Assembly: GCA_002297965.1 (NCBI GenBank)
Contig: DBLF01000130.1
Span: 81,246-88,339 of the forward strand
From: Candidatus Segatella papionis
GTDB lineage: Bacteria; Bacteroidota; Bacteroidia; Bacteroidales; Bacteroidaceae
Length of the DNA: 7,094 bases
Reading direction: 5' to 3'
Part shown: one piece after another, positions 1 to 5,430 of the stretch
How positions within the stretch are numbered: position 1 is the stretch's first letter
How the letters are laid out: each line of letters starts with the position of its first letter
Notes under the pieces: generated by a model
Databases searched by the model: none
What the model saw: only the letters and a program-made list of their open reading frames with translations
What the model was told of the DNA's origin: nothing
Program-made: the position numbers and the translations under genes

Positions 1-912
1 ATGGCAGAACGTACCAAGTTCTCAATGTATTGCATCTATTCATTCTTCATCTCATTGATCATCTACCCAGTGGAAGGTCACTGGACATGGGGTGGTGGCT
101 GGCTCTGCAACAGCGAGGCTGGTTCATTCATGATGAACACCTTCGGTGCAGCCTTCCATGACTTCGCTGGTTCTGCCATCGTACATAGCGTAGGTGGTGT
201 ACTCGCCTTGGTTGGTGCCATTTGCCTTGGCCCTCGTCTCGGCAAGTATCGCAACGGCAAGAGCGTCGCTATCCCTGGTCACAACTTGATGGCTGCTGCC
301 CTCGGTGTATTCATCCTCTGGTTCGGATGGTTCGGATTCAACCCTGGTTCTCAGCTCGCTGCTTCTGGTGAGGTTAACCGTGTAGCTATCAGCCACGTGT
401 TCTTGACAACCAACTTGGCAGCTGTTGCTGGTGGTCTTGGTACTATGTTCACCTCTTGGATCAAGTATGGCAAGCCATCATTCTCATTGACATTGAATGG
501 TATCTTGGCTGGTTTGGTAGCTATCACTGCAGGTTGCGACTTGGTTAGCCCACTTGGTTCATTCATCATCGGTCTCTTGGCTGGTATCATCCTCGTGTTC
601 TCTATCGAGTTCATCGACACCAAGCTTCACATTGACGACCCTGTTGGTGCAAGTTCAGTACATGGTGTATGTGGTATCTTCGGTACCTTGATGACAGGTC
701 TCTTCGCCATCGACGGCGGTGCCTTCTATGGTGGTGGCTTCGGATTCTTCGGCGCACAGTGCTTCGGTATCCTTTGCATCGACGCTTGGGCAGCCGTTAC
801 AGGTATCATCCTCTTCTACTCTATCAAGAAGATTTGCGGTCTCCGTGTTGACAAGCGAATCGAGGAGGAAGGTCTCGACATCTATGAGCATGGTGAGAGC
901 TGCTACAACTAA
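1..912 (+). CDS. amt: Ammonium channel/transporter Amt, C-terminal part (5' truncated by window edge)
   Basis: This is an Amt/MEP/Rh family channel that moves ammonium across the inner membrane as a homotrimer. The visible 303 residues begin at MAERTKF, a conserved internal Amt motif usually preceded by more helices, so the first ATG is not the true start; the family is usually 400 or more residues. The two pore histidines are seen: H62 in DFAGSAIVHS (matching E. coli AmtB H168) and H221 in DDPVGASSVHGVCG (matching H318). Several hydrophobic helices follow one another, and the protein ends in the typical cytoplasmic tail GLDIYEHGES, the part that PII (GlnK) proteins contact in characterised relatives. 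The stop is TAA. No glnK lies downstream; it may lie upstream, outside the window. The link to asnB and gltB fits nitrogen scavenging. The family call is near certain; only the true start is unknown. Confidence 0.97.
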   Translation: MAERTKFSMYCIYSFFISLIIYPVEGHWTWGGGWLCNSEAGSFMMNTFGAAFHDFAGSAIVHSVGGVLALVGAICLGPRLGKYRNGKSVAIPGHNLMAAALGVFILWFGWFGFNPGSQLAASGEVNRVAISHVFLTTNLAAVAGGLGTMFTSWIKYGKPSFSLTLNGILAGLVAITAGCDLVSPLGSFIIGLLAGIILVFSIEFIDTKLHIDDPVGASSVHGVCGIFGTLMTGLFAIDGGAFYGGGFGFFGAQCFGILCIDAWAAVTGIILFYSIKKICGLRVDKRIEEEGLDIYEHGESCYN

Positions 913-943
913 TTTTTGAAGTACGAGAGAGAGATATATTAAA

Positions 944-994
944 AAAGTTTTGGTGCGCAAAGGAAATTTTAGTACCTTTGCCATCCAAAACTTT
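944..994. repeat. 51-bp concentric palindrome overlapping the porin promoter
   Basis: Outer arms AAAGTTTTGG (944-953) and CCAAAACTTT (985-994) are perfect 10-bp complements. Inner arms GCAAAGG (957-963) and CCTTTGC (975-981) are perfect 7-bp complements. Both pairs share the same centre, base 969, giving a 10-bp stem, a 3x3 internal loop, a 7-bp stem and an 11-nt loop. The -33 box lies in the left outer arm and the -7 box spans the right inner arm. It could be an operator for a symmetric regulator, or an RNA hairpin ending or protecting amt transcripts. No T-tract follows it on the + strand. An A-run (941-946) precedes it, so on the - strand it resembles a terminator, yet no - strand gene is seen. 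Confidence 0.8.
949..980 (+). promoter_or_regulatory. Bacteroidota-type promoter for the TorF-like gene
   Basis: A -33 TTTG (949-952) is followed after exactly 20 nt by a -7 box TACCTTTG (973-980), matching the TTTG-N20-TAnnTTTG form known for the main Bacteroidota sigma factor. Transcription would start near 984-988, leaving a leader of about 110 nt before the ATG at 1096. The promoter sits inside the concentric palindrome, so a protein bound there would be expected to block it. The start site is inferred from box position. Confidence 0.75.
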
Positions 995-999
995 ACCAA

Positions 1000-1071
1000 A
1001 TGAAGGAGGCGTGGAAGAAGTCCTTCTGTTGGAAGGGTGATGTAAGGAATCCTTCCCATAGAGAAGGTTGA
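1000..1071 (+). other. Possible 23-codon leader ORF upstream of the porin gene
   Basis: An ATG at 1000, about a dozen bases after the predicted transcription start, opens a frame ending with TGA at 1069-1071. It encodes a short basic peptide starting MKEAWKKSFCWKGD, with two Trp and one Cys. It lies wholly in the leader and covers the first hairpin and most of the second. An AAGGAGG string lies inside it (1003-1009) but is not placed to serve an obvious start. A chance ORF of this size is quite possible, and no family is recognised. Confidence 0.25.
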
Positions 1072-1074
1072 TGT
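1002..1074 (+). promoter_or_regulatory. Structured 5' leader with tandem and competing hairpins
   Basis: Two tandem stems share the same arms: CCTTC/GAAGG at 1022-1026/1032-1036 (5-nt loop) and at 1051-1055/1063-1067 (7-nt loop). Each is followed by a near-identical tail; GAAGGGTGATGT (1032-1043) and GAAGGTTGATGT (1063-1074) match at 11 of 12 bases. Competing pairings exist: GGAAGG (1031-1036) with CCTTCC (1051-1056), and GAAGGA (1002-1007) with TCCTTC (1021-1026). These exclude the tandem stems. No T-tract follows, so control of translation or RNA stability is more likely than intrinsic termination. Function is inferred only. Confidence 0.45.
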
Positions 1075-1095
1075 TTAACATAAAATTGAGAGATT

Positions 1096-1812
1096 ATGAA
1101 GCATTTTGATATAAAGAAGATGGGTGCCTTGGCACTCGGTTTGATGGCATTCGCTCCTGCTGCCATGGCACAGGACAAGGTGGAGACTTCCATTGGCGCT
1201 GACATCGTAAGTCAGTACTACTGGCGTGGTCAGGACTTGGGATCTATCTCTTTGCAGCCTACCCTCGGCATCGGTTACAAGGGGTTCTCTCTGAGTGCTT
1301 GGGGAAGTGTTGGCATCTCTGAGCCATCTGATACCAAGGAGTTCGACCTCACCGCATCTTATACTACAGGTGGTTTCCACATCGGCGTAACTGATTACTG
1401 GTTCAACTCTCCTAATGAGAAGTATTTTGCTTACAAGGCTCATGACACCTCTCATGTATTTGAGGCTAACATCGGTTACGATTTCGGACCTGTTGCCTTG
1501 AACTGGTACACCAACTTCGCTGGTAACGATGGTTATAACAAGGATGGCGACCGTGCTTATTCATCCTATGTTGAGGCTACCGCTCCTTTCAAGTTGGGTG
1601 GATGCGATTGGGAGGCAGCTGTAGGTGCTGTGCCATACGCTACTAGCTTCTATGGCGATGCCAACGGTTTCGCCGTAACCAATGTCTCAGTGAAGGCAAC
1701 CAAGGACTTGAAGATTACAGATTCCTTCTCTGTTCCTGTCTTCGCTCAGGTGGCAGCCAACCCTAGTACTGAGAAAGCTTACTTTGTAGTAGGTTTTACT
1801 CTCCAGCCATAA
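1096..1812 (+). CDS. TorF-family putative porin, outer-membrane beta-barrel protein
   Basis: This 238-residue protein has a clear Sec signal peptide: basic start (MKHFDIKK), hydrophobic core at 9-23, and a probable signal peptidase I site after AMA (residue 25). The mature part is rich in alternating polar/hydrophobic strands with many Gly, Tyr and Trp, as in small outer-membrane barrels. The segment ADIVSQYYWRGQDLG (35-49) resembles the first-strand motif of TorF/Gcw_chp-type putative porins, and the length suits that family. The protein ends in a strand, AYFVVGFTLQP. ATG 1096 gives the full signal peptide; the sequence before it, AAATTGAGAGATT, has no strong ribosome-binding site, as is usual in this phylum. 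It has its own promoter and terminator, so it is a single-gene unit. Its place between amt and asnB-gltB suggests a role in nitrogen uptake or envelope response, but the substrate is unknown. Confidence 0.85.
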   Translation: MKHFDIKKMGALALGLMAFAPAAMAQDKVETSIGADIVSQYYWRGQDLGSISLQPTLGIGYKGFSLSAWGSVGISEPSDTKEFDLTASYTTGGFHIGVTDYWFNSPNEKYFAYKAHDTSHVFEANIGYDFGPVALNWYTNFAGNDGYNKDGDRAYSSYVEATAPFKLGGCDWEAAVGAVPYATSFYGDANGFAVTNVSVKATKDLKITDSFSVPVFAQVAANPSTEKAYFVVGFTLQP

Positions 1813-1841
1813 GATTTTGGGTTTAAGTTTTTTACATATTG

Positions 1842-1883
1842 GCGACCGATAGCTCTTTGCAGAGGGCTGTCGGTCGCTTTTTT
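1842..1883 (+). terminator. Strong intrinsic terminator after the porin gene
   Basis: GCGACCGA (1842-1849) pairs perfectly with TCGGTCGC (1870-1877), and the stem continues inward with G-U wobbles to 1856/1863, giving about 15 bp around a 6-nt loop. Six T residues (1878-1883) follow at once. It lies 30 nt after the TAA and should isolate the porin gene from the DUF1016 gene. Confidence 0.95.
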
Positions 1884-1946
1884 CATATAATATGCGTGCA
1901 AGAAGAGGTAAATATAGCTGACTATCAAGAAGTAATGGCTTGAAAA

Positions 1947-1978
1947 TTTGCATATTTCCCTTCTTTTTGTTATTTTTG
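1947..1978 (+). promoter_or_regulatory. Bacteroidota-type promoter for the DUF1016 gene
   Basis: TTTG (1947-1950), a 20-nt spacer and TATTTTTG (1971-1978) match TTTG-N20-TAnnTTTG. Predicted transcription start is near 1983-1986, about 75 nt before the ATG at 2061. The -7 box runs into a small imperfect dyad, TGCC (1977-1980) with GGCA (1989-1992). The intact promoter suggests that the damage to this gene is recent or that the truncated product is still made. Confidence 0.7.
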
Positions 1979-2060
1979 CCGAATAATTGGCAGAATAGGA
2001 TAAACCGACAAGTCTATCTCTATCTTGAAGCTGACTAATCAATTCAAAAAACAATGTATT

Positions 2061-3251
2061 ATGATAAAAATGAATCCAAGCAATCCGGTACAAGCCAACA
2101 GCTTTGATGGTCTTGTAGCACATATCCAGCAAACGCAGGATGTGTTGCAGAGCAGTGCCCGCCTTGTAATCAACCGACATGTTACAGCCAAGGCCTGGCT
2201 CACTGGCTATTACATCGTGGAGTATGAACAGAACGGCGCCGATAGAGCAAAGTATGGCGAACGTCTTCTTCAAAATCTTGCAGAGAGATTGAAGGATAAG
2301 AAGACGTTTAGCTATAGAAGTTTAAATATTTATAGAAAGTTCTATTTGACTTATGCGGCTTTGAATGGTCAGATTGCAAACTTTGTAAAATCATTGCCTT
2401 CAATTGTGCAGACAGTGTCTGCACAATTTCAAACAATTGAAAATAAGAAGGATATAATTGCGCAGACAGCGTCTGCACAATTCCCGACTGTATGTCAAAA
2501 GAGTATTTCTGTTCAAACAAAACCGGAATTGTTATTTAATAAATTATCATTTTCTCATCTTTCCCTTTTATTACCTCTCAAAGATCCTTTGGAGCGAGCC
2601 TTCTACGAGACGATGGCAATCCGAGGCACTTGGAGTGTGCGTGAACTTCAGCGCCAGATAGACTCCAACTACTATTATCGTAGTGGATGGAGCCAGAAGC
2701 CTGAGGCGTTGGCTAAATTGGTGGATGGCAAGGCTGAGACCGATAGCTTGGCCCTCGACATCAAGTCGCCTTTTACCTTTGAGTTCTTGGGCTTGCAAGC
2801 CAAAGATGTGGTGGAAGAATCGGACTTGGAGACAGCGCTTCTCGGCCACTTGTAGGAGTTTATCTTGGAGCTTGGCATGGGCTTCTGTTTTGAGGAACGC
2901 CAGAAGAAAATGCTTATAGATGATCGATATTTCAAGGCAGACTTGGTGTTTTACCATCGAATTTTGAAGCGGCATGTCATATTTGAATTGAAGTCCTCTC
3001 GCCTCAATTATGCTGATACTGCCCAGCTTCACATGTATCTTGCTTATTATCGTAAGAATATCATGCAGCCAGATGATAATCCACCTATCGGTGTCTTGCT
3101 CTGTTCGGAAGTAGGGCAGGAAATGGCAGAATATACCTTGCTCGACCTCGATGAGAATGTCTTTGTTTCCAAGTACCAGCTCAATGTTCCTTCCAAGGAA
3201 CGTATGGAAGAGTTCTTGCGTAAGGAGAATGAGGGGTTGGAGAAAAGATAG
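2061..3251 (+). pseudogene. DUF1016/YhcG-type PDDEXK nuclease domain protein, interrupted by an in-frame TAG
   Basis: One frame encodes a 396-codon DUF1016 protein with a TAG at codon 265 (2853-2855). The N-terminal winged-helix domain is seen at about 20-100 (AWLTGYYIVEYEQNGADRAKYGE, positions 46-68 in part), followed by a Gln/Ser-rich linker at about 110-160. The C-terminal nuclease domain follows: LSFSHLSLLL, PLERAFYE, then DLVFYHR and ELK. The likely PDDEXK residues are D294, E309 and K311, all after the TAG, so the truncated 264-residue product lacks the active site. Relatives usually read HLQEFLLELG here, so a CAG-to-TAG change best explains the break. The frame stays open to a second TAG at 3249, and no frameshift is needed. 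ATG 2061 was preferred to an upstream TTG (2025); ATG 2070 is also possible. DUF1016 proteins are variable accessory genes, often near restriction or mobile loci. Sequencing error or suppression cannot be excluded. Confidence 0.85.
2402..2482. repeat. Two 27-bp palindromes, in frame, in the DUF1016 linker
   Basis: Copy 1 (2402-2428) is a perfect inverted repeat with 13-bp arms (AATTGTGCAGACA and its complement) around a single G. Copy 2 (2456-2482) matches it at 25 of 27 bases and pairs at 11 of 13 arm positions. They start 54 bp (18 codons) apart with a 27-bp gap. They encode IVQTVSAQF and IAQTASAQF at residues 115-123 and 133-141. The reverse strand of copy 1 reads almost the same peptide, IVQTLSAQ. 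A weaker SVQTKPE follows. The DNA-level symmetry exceeds what protein repetition needs. Confidence 0.85.
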
Positions 3252-3310
3252 TGTCTCTGTCCGGAGGTATATAGACCGAAATGCGAAGACGGATTCTTGT
3301 ATTTCTTTCT

Positions 3311-3361
3311 ATCTTACGATTTGTAAGGCTTCTTTGTTTTTGACCTTGCAAATCGTAAGGT
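3311..3361. repeat. Long inverted repeat after the DUF1016 gene, possible terminator
   Basis: CTTACGATTTGTAAGG (3313-3328) pairs with CCTTGCAAATCGTAAG (3344-3359) over 16 positions with one G-U pair, extendable by two or three weak pairs, around a 15-nt T-rich loop. It lies 60 nt after the final TAG and about 90 nt before the asnB promoter. It may end DUF1016 transcripts, but no T-tract follows on either strand, so it could instead be a stabilising hairpin or a mobile-element remnant. The left arm alone can also fold (CTTAC/GTAAG). Confidence 0.7.
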
Positions 3362-3387
3362 GAAAACTATTAAATTCTTTTAAATTG

Positions 3388-3401
3388 ATACTGTAAAGTA
3401 T
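3388..3401. repeat. Small AT-rich dyad upstream of the asnB promoter
   Basis: ATACT (3388-3392) and AGTAT (3397-3401) are 5-bp complements around GTAA, about 27 nt before the -33 region of asnB. It could be an operator half-site pair, but such short AT-rich dyads are common by chance. Nothing else is evident in 3252-3570 beyond the inverted repeat, this dyad, the promoter and the leader. Confidence 0.25.
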
Positions 3402-3427
3402 AAAGTAATACAAAATGTAGTGTTTTC

Positions 3428-3459
3428 TTTCTTTATTCTATCAAAAAGTAGTAATTTTG
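3428..3459 (+). promoter_or_regulatory. Promoter for asnB (and probably gltB)
   Basis: TAATTTTG (3452-3459) matches the TAnnTTTG -7 box. The -33 position, 20 nt upstream, holds TTTC (3428-3431), one base off TTTG, within a T-rich run. Transcription should start near 3464-3467, giving a leader of about 105 nt. The weaker -33 box may mean an activator is needed. No sigma-54-type site was seen. Confidence 0.6.
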
Positions 3460-3469
3460 CAGCCGAAAC

Positions 3470-3523
3470 ATAACAAAATGTTATATTTTGCTAGAATTTC
3501 TCGTTTGAGTATAGGTTTTCTAG
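3470..3523 (+). promoter_or_regulatory. asnB leader with overlapping weak hairpins
   Basis: ATAAC (3470-3474) pairs with GTTAT (3480-3484), while CAAAAT (3474-3479) pairs with ATTTTG (3485-3490); the two stems overlap and exclude each other. CTAGAA (3491-3496) pairs with TTCTAG (3518-3523) around a 21-nt loop. All are AT-rich and weak as RNA, so they may equally be DNA operators near the transcription start. No known riboswitch is recognised. Confidence 0.3.
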
Positions 3524-3537
3524 TGCGAACAAGTAGT

Positions 3538-3549
3538 TATAAATAACCG
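3538..3549 (+). promoter_or_regulatory. TATAAATAACCG motif upstream of asnB
   Basis: This 12-mer ends 21 nt before the asnB ATG and recurs exactly upstream of gltB (5403-5414). It is followed by an A-rich stretch with an AAGGA (3557-3561) placed 9 nt before the ATG, a plausible weak ribosome-binding site. The motif may aid translation or be a shared regulatory site. Confidence 0.35.
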
Positions 3550-3570
3550 TAAAAGAAAGGAAAAGATATT

Positions 3571-5358
3571 ATGTGTGGAATCGTATCTATCTTCAATATC
3601 CAGGAACAAACTCCTGAATTACGACAGAAAGCACTTCGTATGAGTCAGAAGATCCGTCATCGCGGACCAGACTGGAGCGGCATCTATTGTGGTGGTTCCG
3701 CTATTCTGGCACATGAGCGATTGAGTATCGTCGACCCTGAGAGTGGTCGCCAACCTTTGTTTGCCCCTGACAAGAAACAGGTGCTTGCCGTAAACGGTGA
3801 GATTTACAATCATCAGGACATCCGAAATCGTTTCGCTGGCAAATACCAGTACCAGACAGGTTCCGATTGTGAGGTGATTCTTTCCCTCTACCGTGAGATG
3901 CGTGAAGATACCGATTTCACCACCTTAATATATAAGGACGAGGATGCCGTACACGAGCGCATCTGCAAGATGCTCGAAGAACTCAATGGCATCTTTGCTT
4001 TCGCCCTTTACGATGTAGAGCGTGATGAGTTTTTGATTGCCCGTGACCCTATCGGCGTGATTCCTCTCTACATTGGCTACGACAAAGATGGAAAGGTGAT
4101 GGTTGCCTCTGAGCTCAAGGCTCTCGAAGGACAGTGCGACCACTACGAGCCATTCCTCCCAGGTCATTATTACTATAGCAAGACTCCTGGCATGAAGCGT
4201 TATTATACTCGCGATTGGTTCGAGTATGCTACCATGCAGAAGAAATATCAGATCGACGATACCAAGAAGGCTGCCGAACAACTCGCTGAGGCTGAGCCTC
4301 AGGAAAAGGCTGCGGTGACTGAAATCCACGATGCACTCGAAGCTTCAGTAAAACGCCAGTTGATGAGCGATGTACCTTACGGTGTGCTCCTCAGTGGTGG
4401 TCTCGATTCATCCGTCATCTCAGCCATTGCCGAGAAATATTCCACCACTCGTGTGGAGAACGGCGGCGAGACCAAGGCCTACTGGCCACGCTTGCACTCC
4501 TTCGCCGTAGGTTTGAAGGGTGCGCCAGACTTGGCAAAGGCTCGTTTGGTGGCTGAGCACATCGGTACCGTACACCACGAAATCAACTACACCATCCAGG
4601 AAGGTTTGGATGCCATCCGTGATGTCATCTACTTCATCGAGACTTACGATGTAACCACCGTCCGTGCATCTACCCCAATGTATCTCTTGGCACGTGTCAT
4701 CCGAAGCATGGGTATCAAGATGGTGCTCTCTGGCGAGGGTGCCGACGAGGTGTTCGGAGGTTACCTCTACTTCCACAAGGCACCGGATGCCAAGGCATTC
4801 CATGAGGAGACCGTCCGCAAGCTCGGCAAACTCTACCTCTACGACTGCTTGAGAGCCAACAAGAGTTTGGCTGCTTGGGGCATCGAAGGCCGTGTGCCAT
4901 TCCTCGACAAGGAATTCTTGGATGTAGCAATGGGCATGAACCCAGTCTTGAAGATGTGTCCAGACAAGACCATCGAGAAGAAGGTGGTTCGTGAGGCATT
5001 CGCCGACTTGCTGCCAGAGCAGGTGGCTTGGCGTCAGAAGGAGCAGTTCTCCGATGGAGTGGGCTATTCTTGGATCGACACCTTGAAGCAAATCACCGCT
5101 TCCGCCGTGAGCGACGAGCAGATGGCACATGCCGCCGAGCGATTCCCTATCAACCCTCCACAGAACAAGGAGGAGTACTATTATCGCTCCATCTTCGCCG
5201 AGCACTTCCCAAGCGACAGTGCCGCCAAGAGTGTGCCTAGTGTACCAAGCGTAGCTTGCTCTACCGCCGAGGCTCTAGCCTGGGATGCTTCCTTCAAGAA
5301 CCAGAACGACCCAAGCGGTCGTGCTGTGGCAGGAGTACACGAGCAAGCGTATAAGTAA
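3571..5358 (+). CDS. asnB: Asparagine synthetase B, glutamine-hydrolysing
   Basis: This cytoplasmic enzyme makes asparagine from aspartate, ATP and glutamine. The N-terminal class II amidotransferase domain begins MCGIVSIFN, with Cys2 as the nucleophile once Met is removed. RHRGPDWSG (29-37), NGEIYNH (75-81) and GSDCEVIL follow. The synthetase domain has the ATP-binding loop SGGLDSS (275-281) and SGEGADEVFGGY (387-398). Similarity to the E. coli type enzyme continues to the end (ACSTAEALAWDASF, DPSGRAV, AYK). At 595 residues it is about 40 longer than E. coli AsnB (554). The extra length is mostly an acidic insertion at about 111-130 in the amidotransferase domain and a Lys/Glu/Ala-rich linker at about 222-250. 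ATG 3571 is fixed by Cys2. It has its own promoter, and gltB starts 72 nt downstream with no terminator between, so the two are probably one operon. Confidence 0.97.
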   Translation: MCGIVSIFNIQEQTPELRQKALRMSQKIRHRGPDWSGIYCGGSAILAHERLSIVDPESGRQPLFAPDKKQVLAVNGEIYNHQDIRNRFAGKYQYQTGSDCEVILSLYREMREDTDFTTLIYKDEDAVHERICKMLEELNGIFAFALYDVERDEFLIARDPIGVIPLYIGYDKDGKVMVASELKALEGQCDHYEPFLPGHYYYSKTPGMKRYYTRDWFEYATMQKKYQIDDTKKAAEQLAEAEPQEKAAVTEIHDALEASVKRQLMSDVPYGVLLSGGLDSSVISAIAEKYSTTRVENGGETKAYWPRLHSFAVGLKGAPDLAKARLVAEHIGTVHHEINYTIQEGLDAIRDVIYFIETYDVTTVRASTPMYLLARVIRSMGIKMVLSGEGADEVFGGYLYFHKAPDAKAFHEETVRKLGKLYLYDCLRANKSLAAWGIEGRVPFLDKEFLDVAMGMNPVLKMCPDKTIEKKVVREAFADLLPEQVAWRQKEQFSDGVGYSWIDTLKQITASAVSDEQMAHAAERFPINPPQNKEEYYYRSIFAEHFPSDSAAKSVPSVPSVACSTAEALAWDASFKNQNDPSGRAVAGVHEQAYK

Positions 5359-5402
5359 ATCGGGGGATTGCACATCTTCCTCAAATTAGAAAAGTATAGT
5401 TA

Positions 5403-5414
5403 TATAAATAACCG
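5403..5414 (+). promoter_or_regulatory. TATAAATAACCG motif upstream of gltB
   Basis: An exact second copy of the 12-mer found before asnB, ending 16 nt before the gltB ATG and again followed by A-rich sequence. The 72-nt asnB-gltB gap holds no hairpin with T-tract and no TAnnTTTG box, which favours co-transcription. Confidence 0.35.
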
Positions 5415-5430
5415 ATAAAACGAACAAGAA

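Noticed and set aside
1..912. Complete 303-residue ammonium channel starting at base 1
   Set aside because: MAERTKF is an internal Amt motif and several N-terminal helices are missing; the start only coincides with the window edge.
1129..1150. Sigma-54-like TGGCAC sequence
   Set aside because: It lies inside the signal-peptide coding region, and the second half-site and spacing do not match.
2025..2060. TTG at 2025 as start of the DUF1016 protein
   Set aside because: The extra 12 residues do not look like family sequence, and ATG 2061 follows an A-rich stretch typical of starts in this phylum.
2402..2482. Tiny CRISPR array (27-bp repeat, 27-bp spacer, 27-bp repeat)
   Set aside because: Only two copies exist, they lie in frame inside a coding region, and no cas genes are nearby.
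2865..3251. Separate small gene for a nuclease domain
   Set aside because: It is in the same frame as the upstream part and continues the same domain directly after a TAG, with no start signal of its own; it is the C-terminal part of the broken gene.
2853..3326. Genome-wide TAG-to-Gln recoding
   Set aside because: The frame ends at a second TAG where the protein family would normally end; reading through it adds 24 residues unlike the family. The other complete genes end in TAA, which gives no support for recoding.
4420..5205. 261-codon open frame on the - strand
   Set aside because: Antisense to the synthetase domain of asnB, with no recognisable features; a shadow of the real gene.
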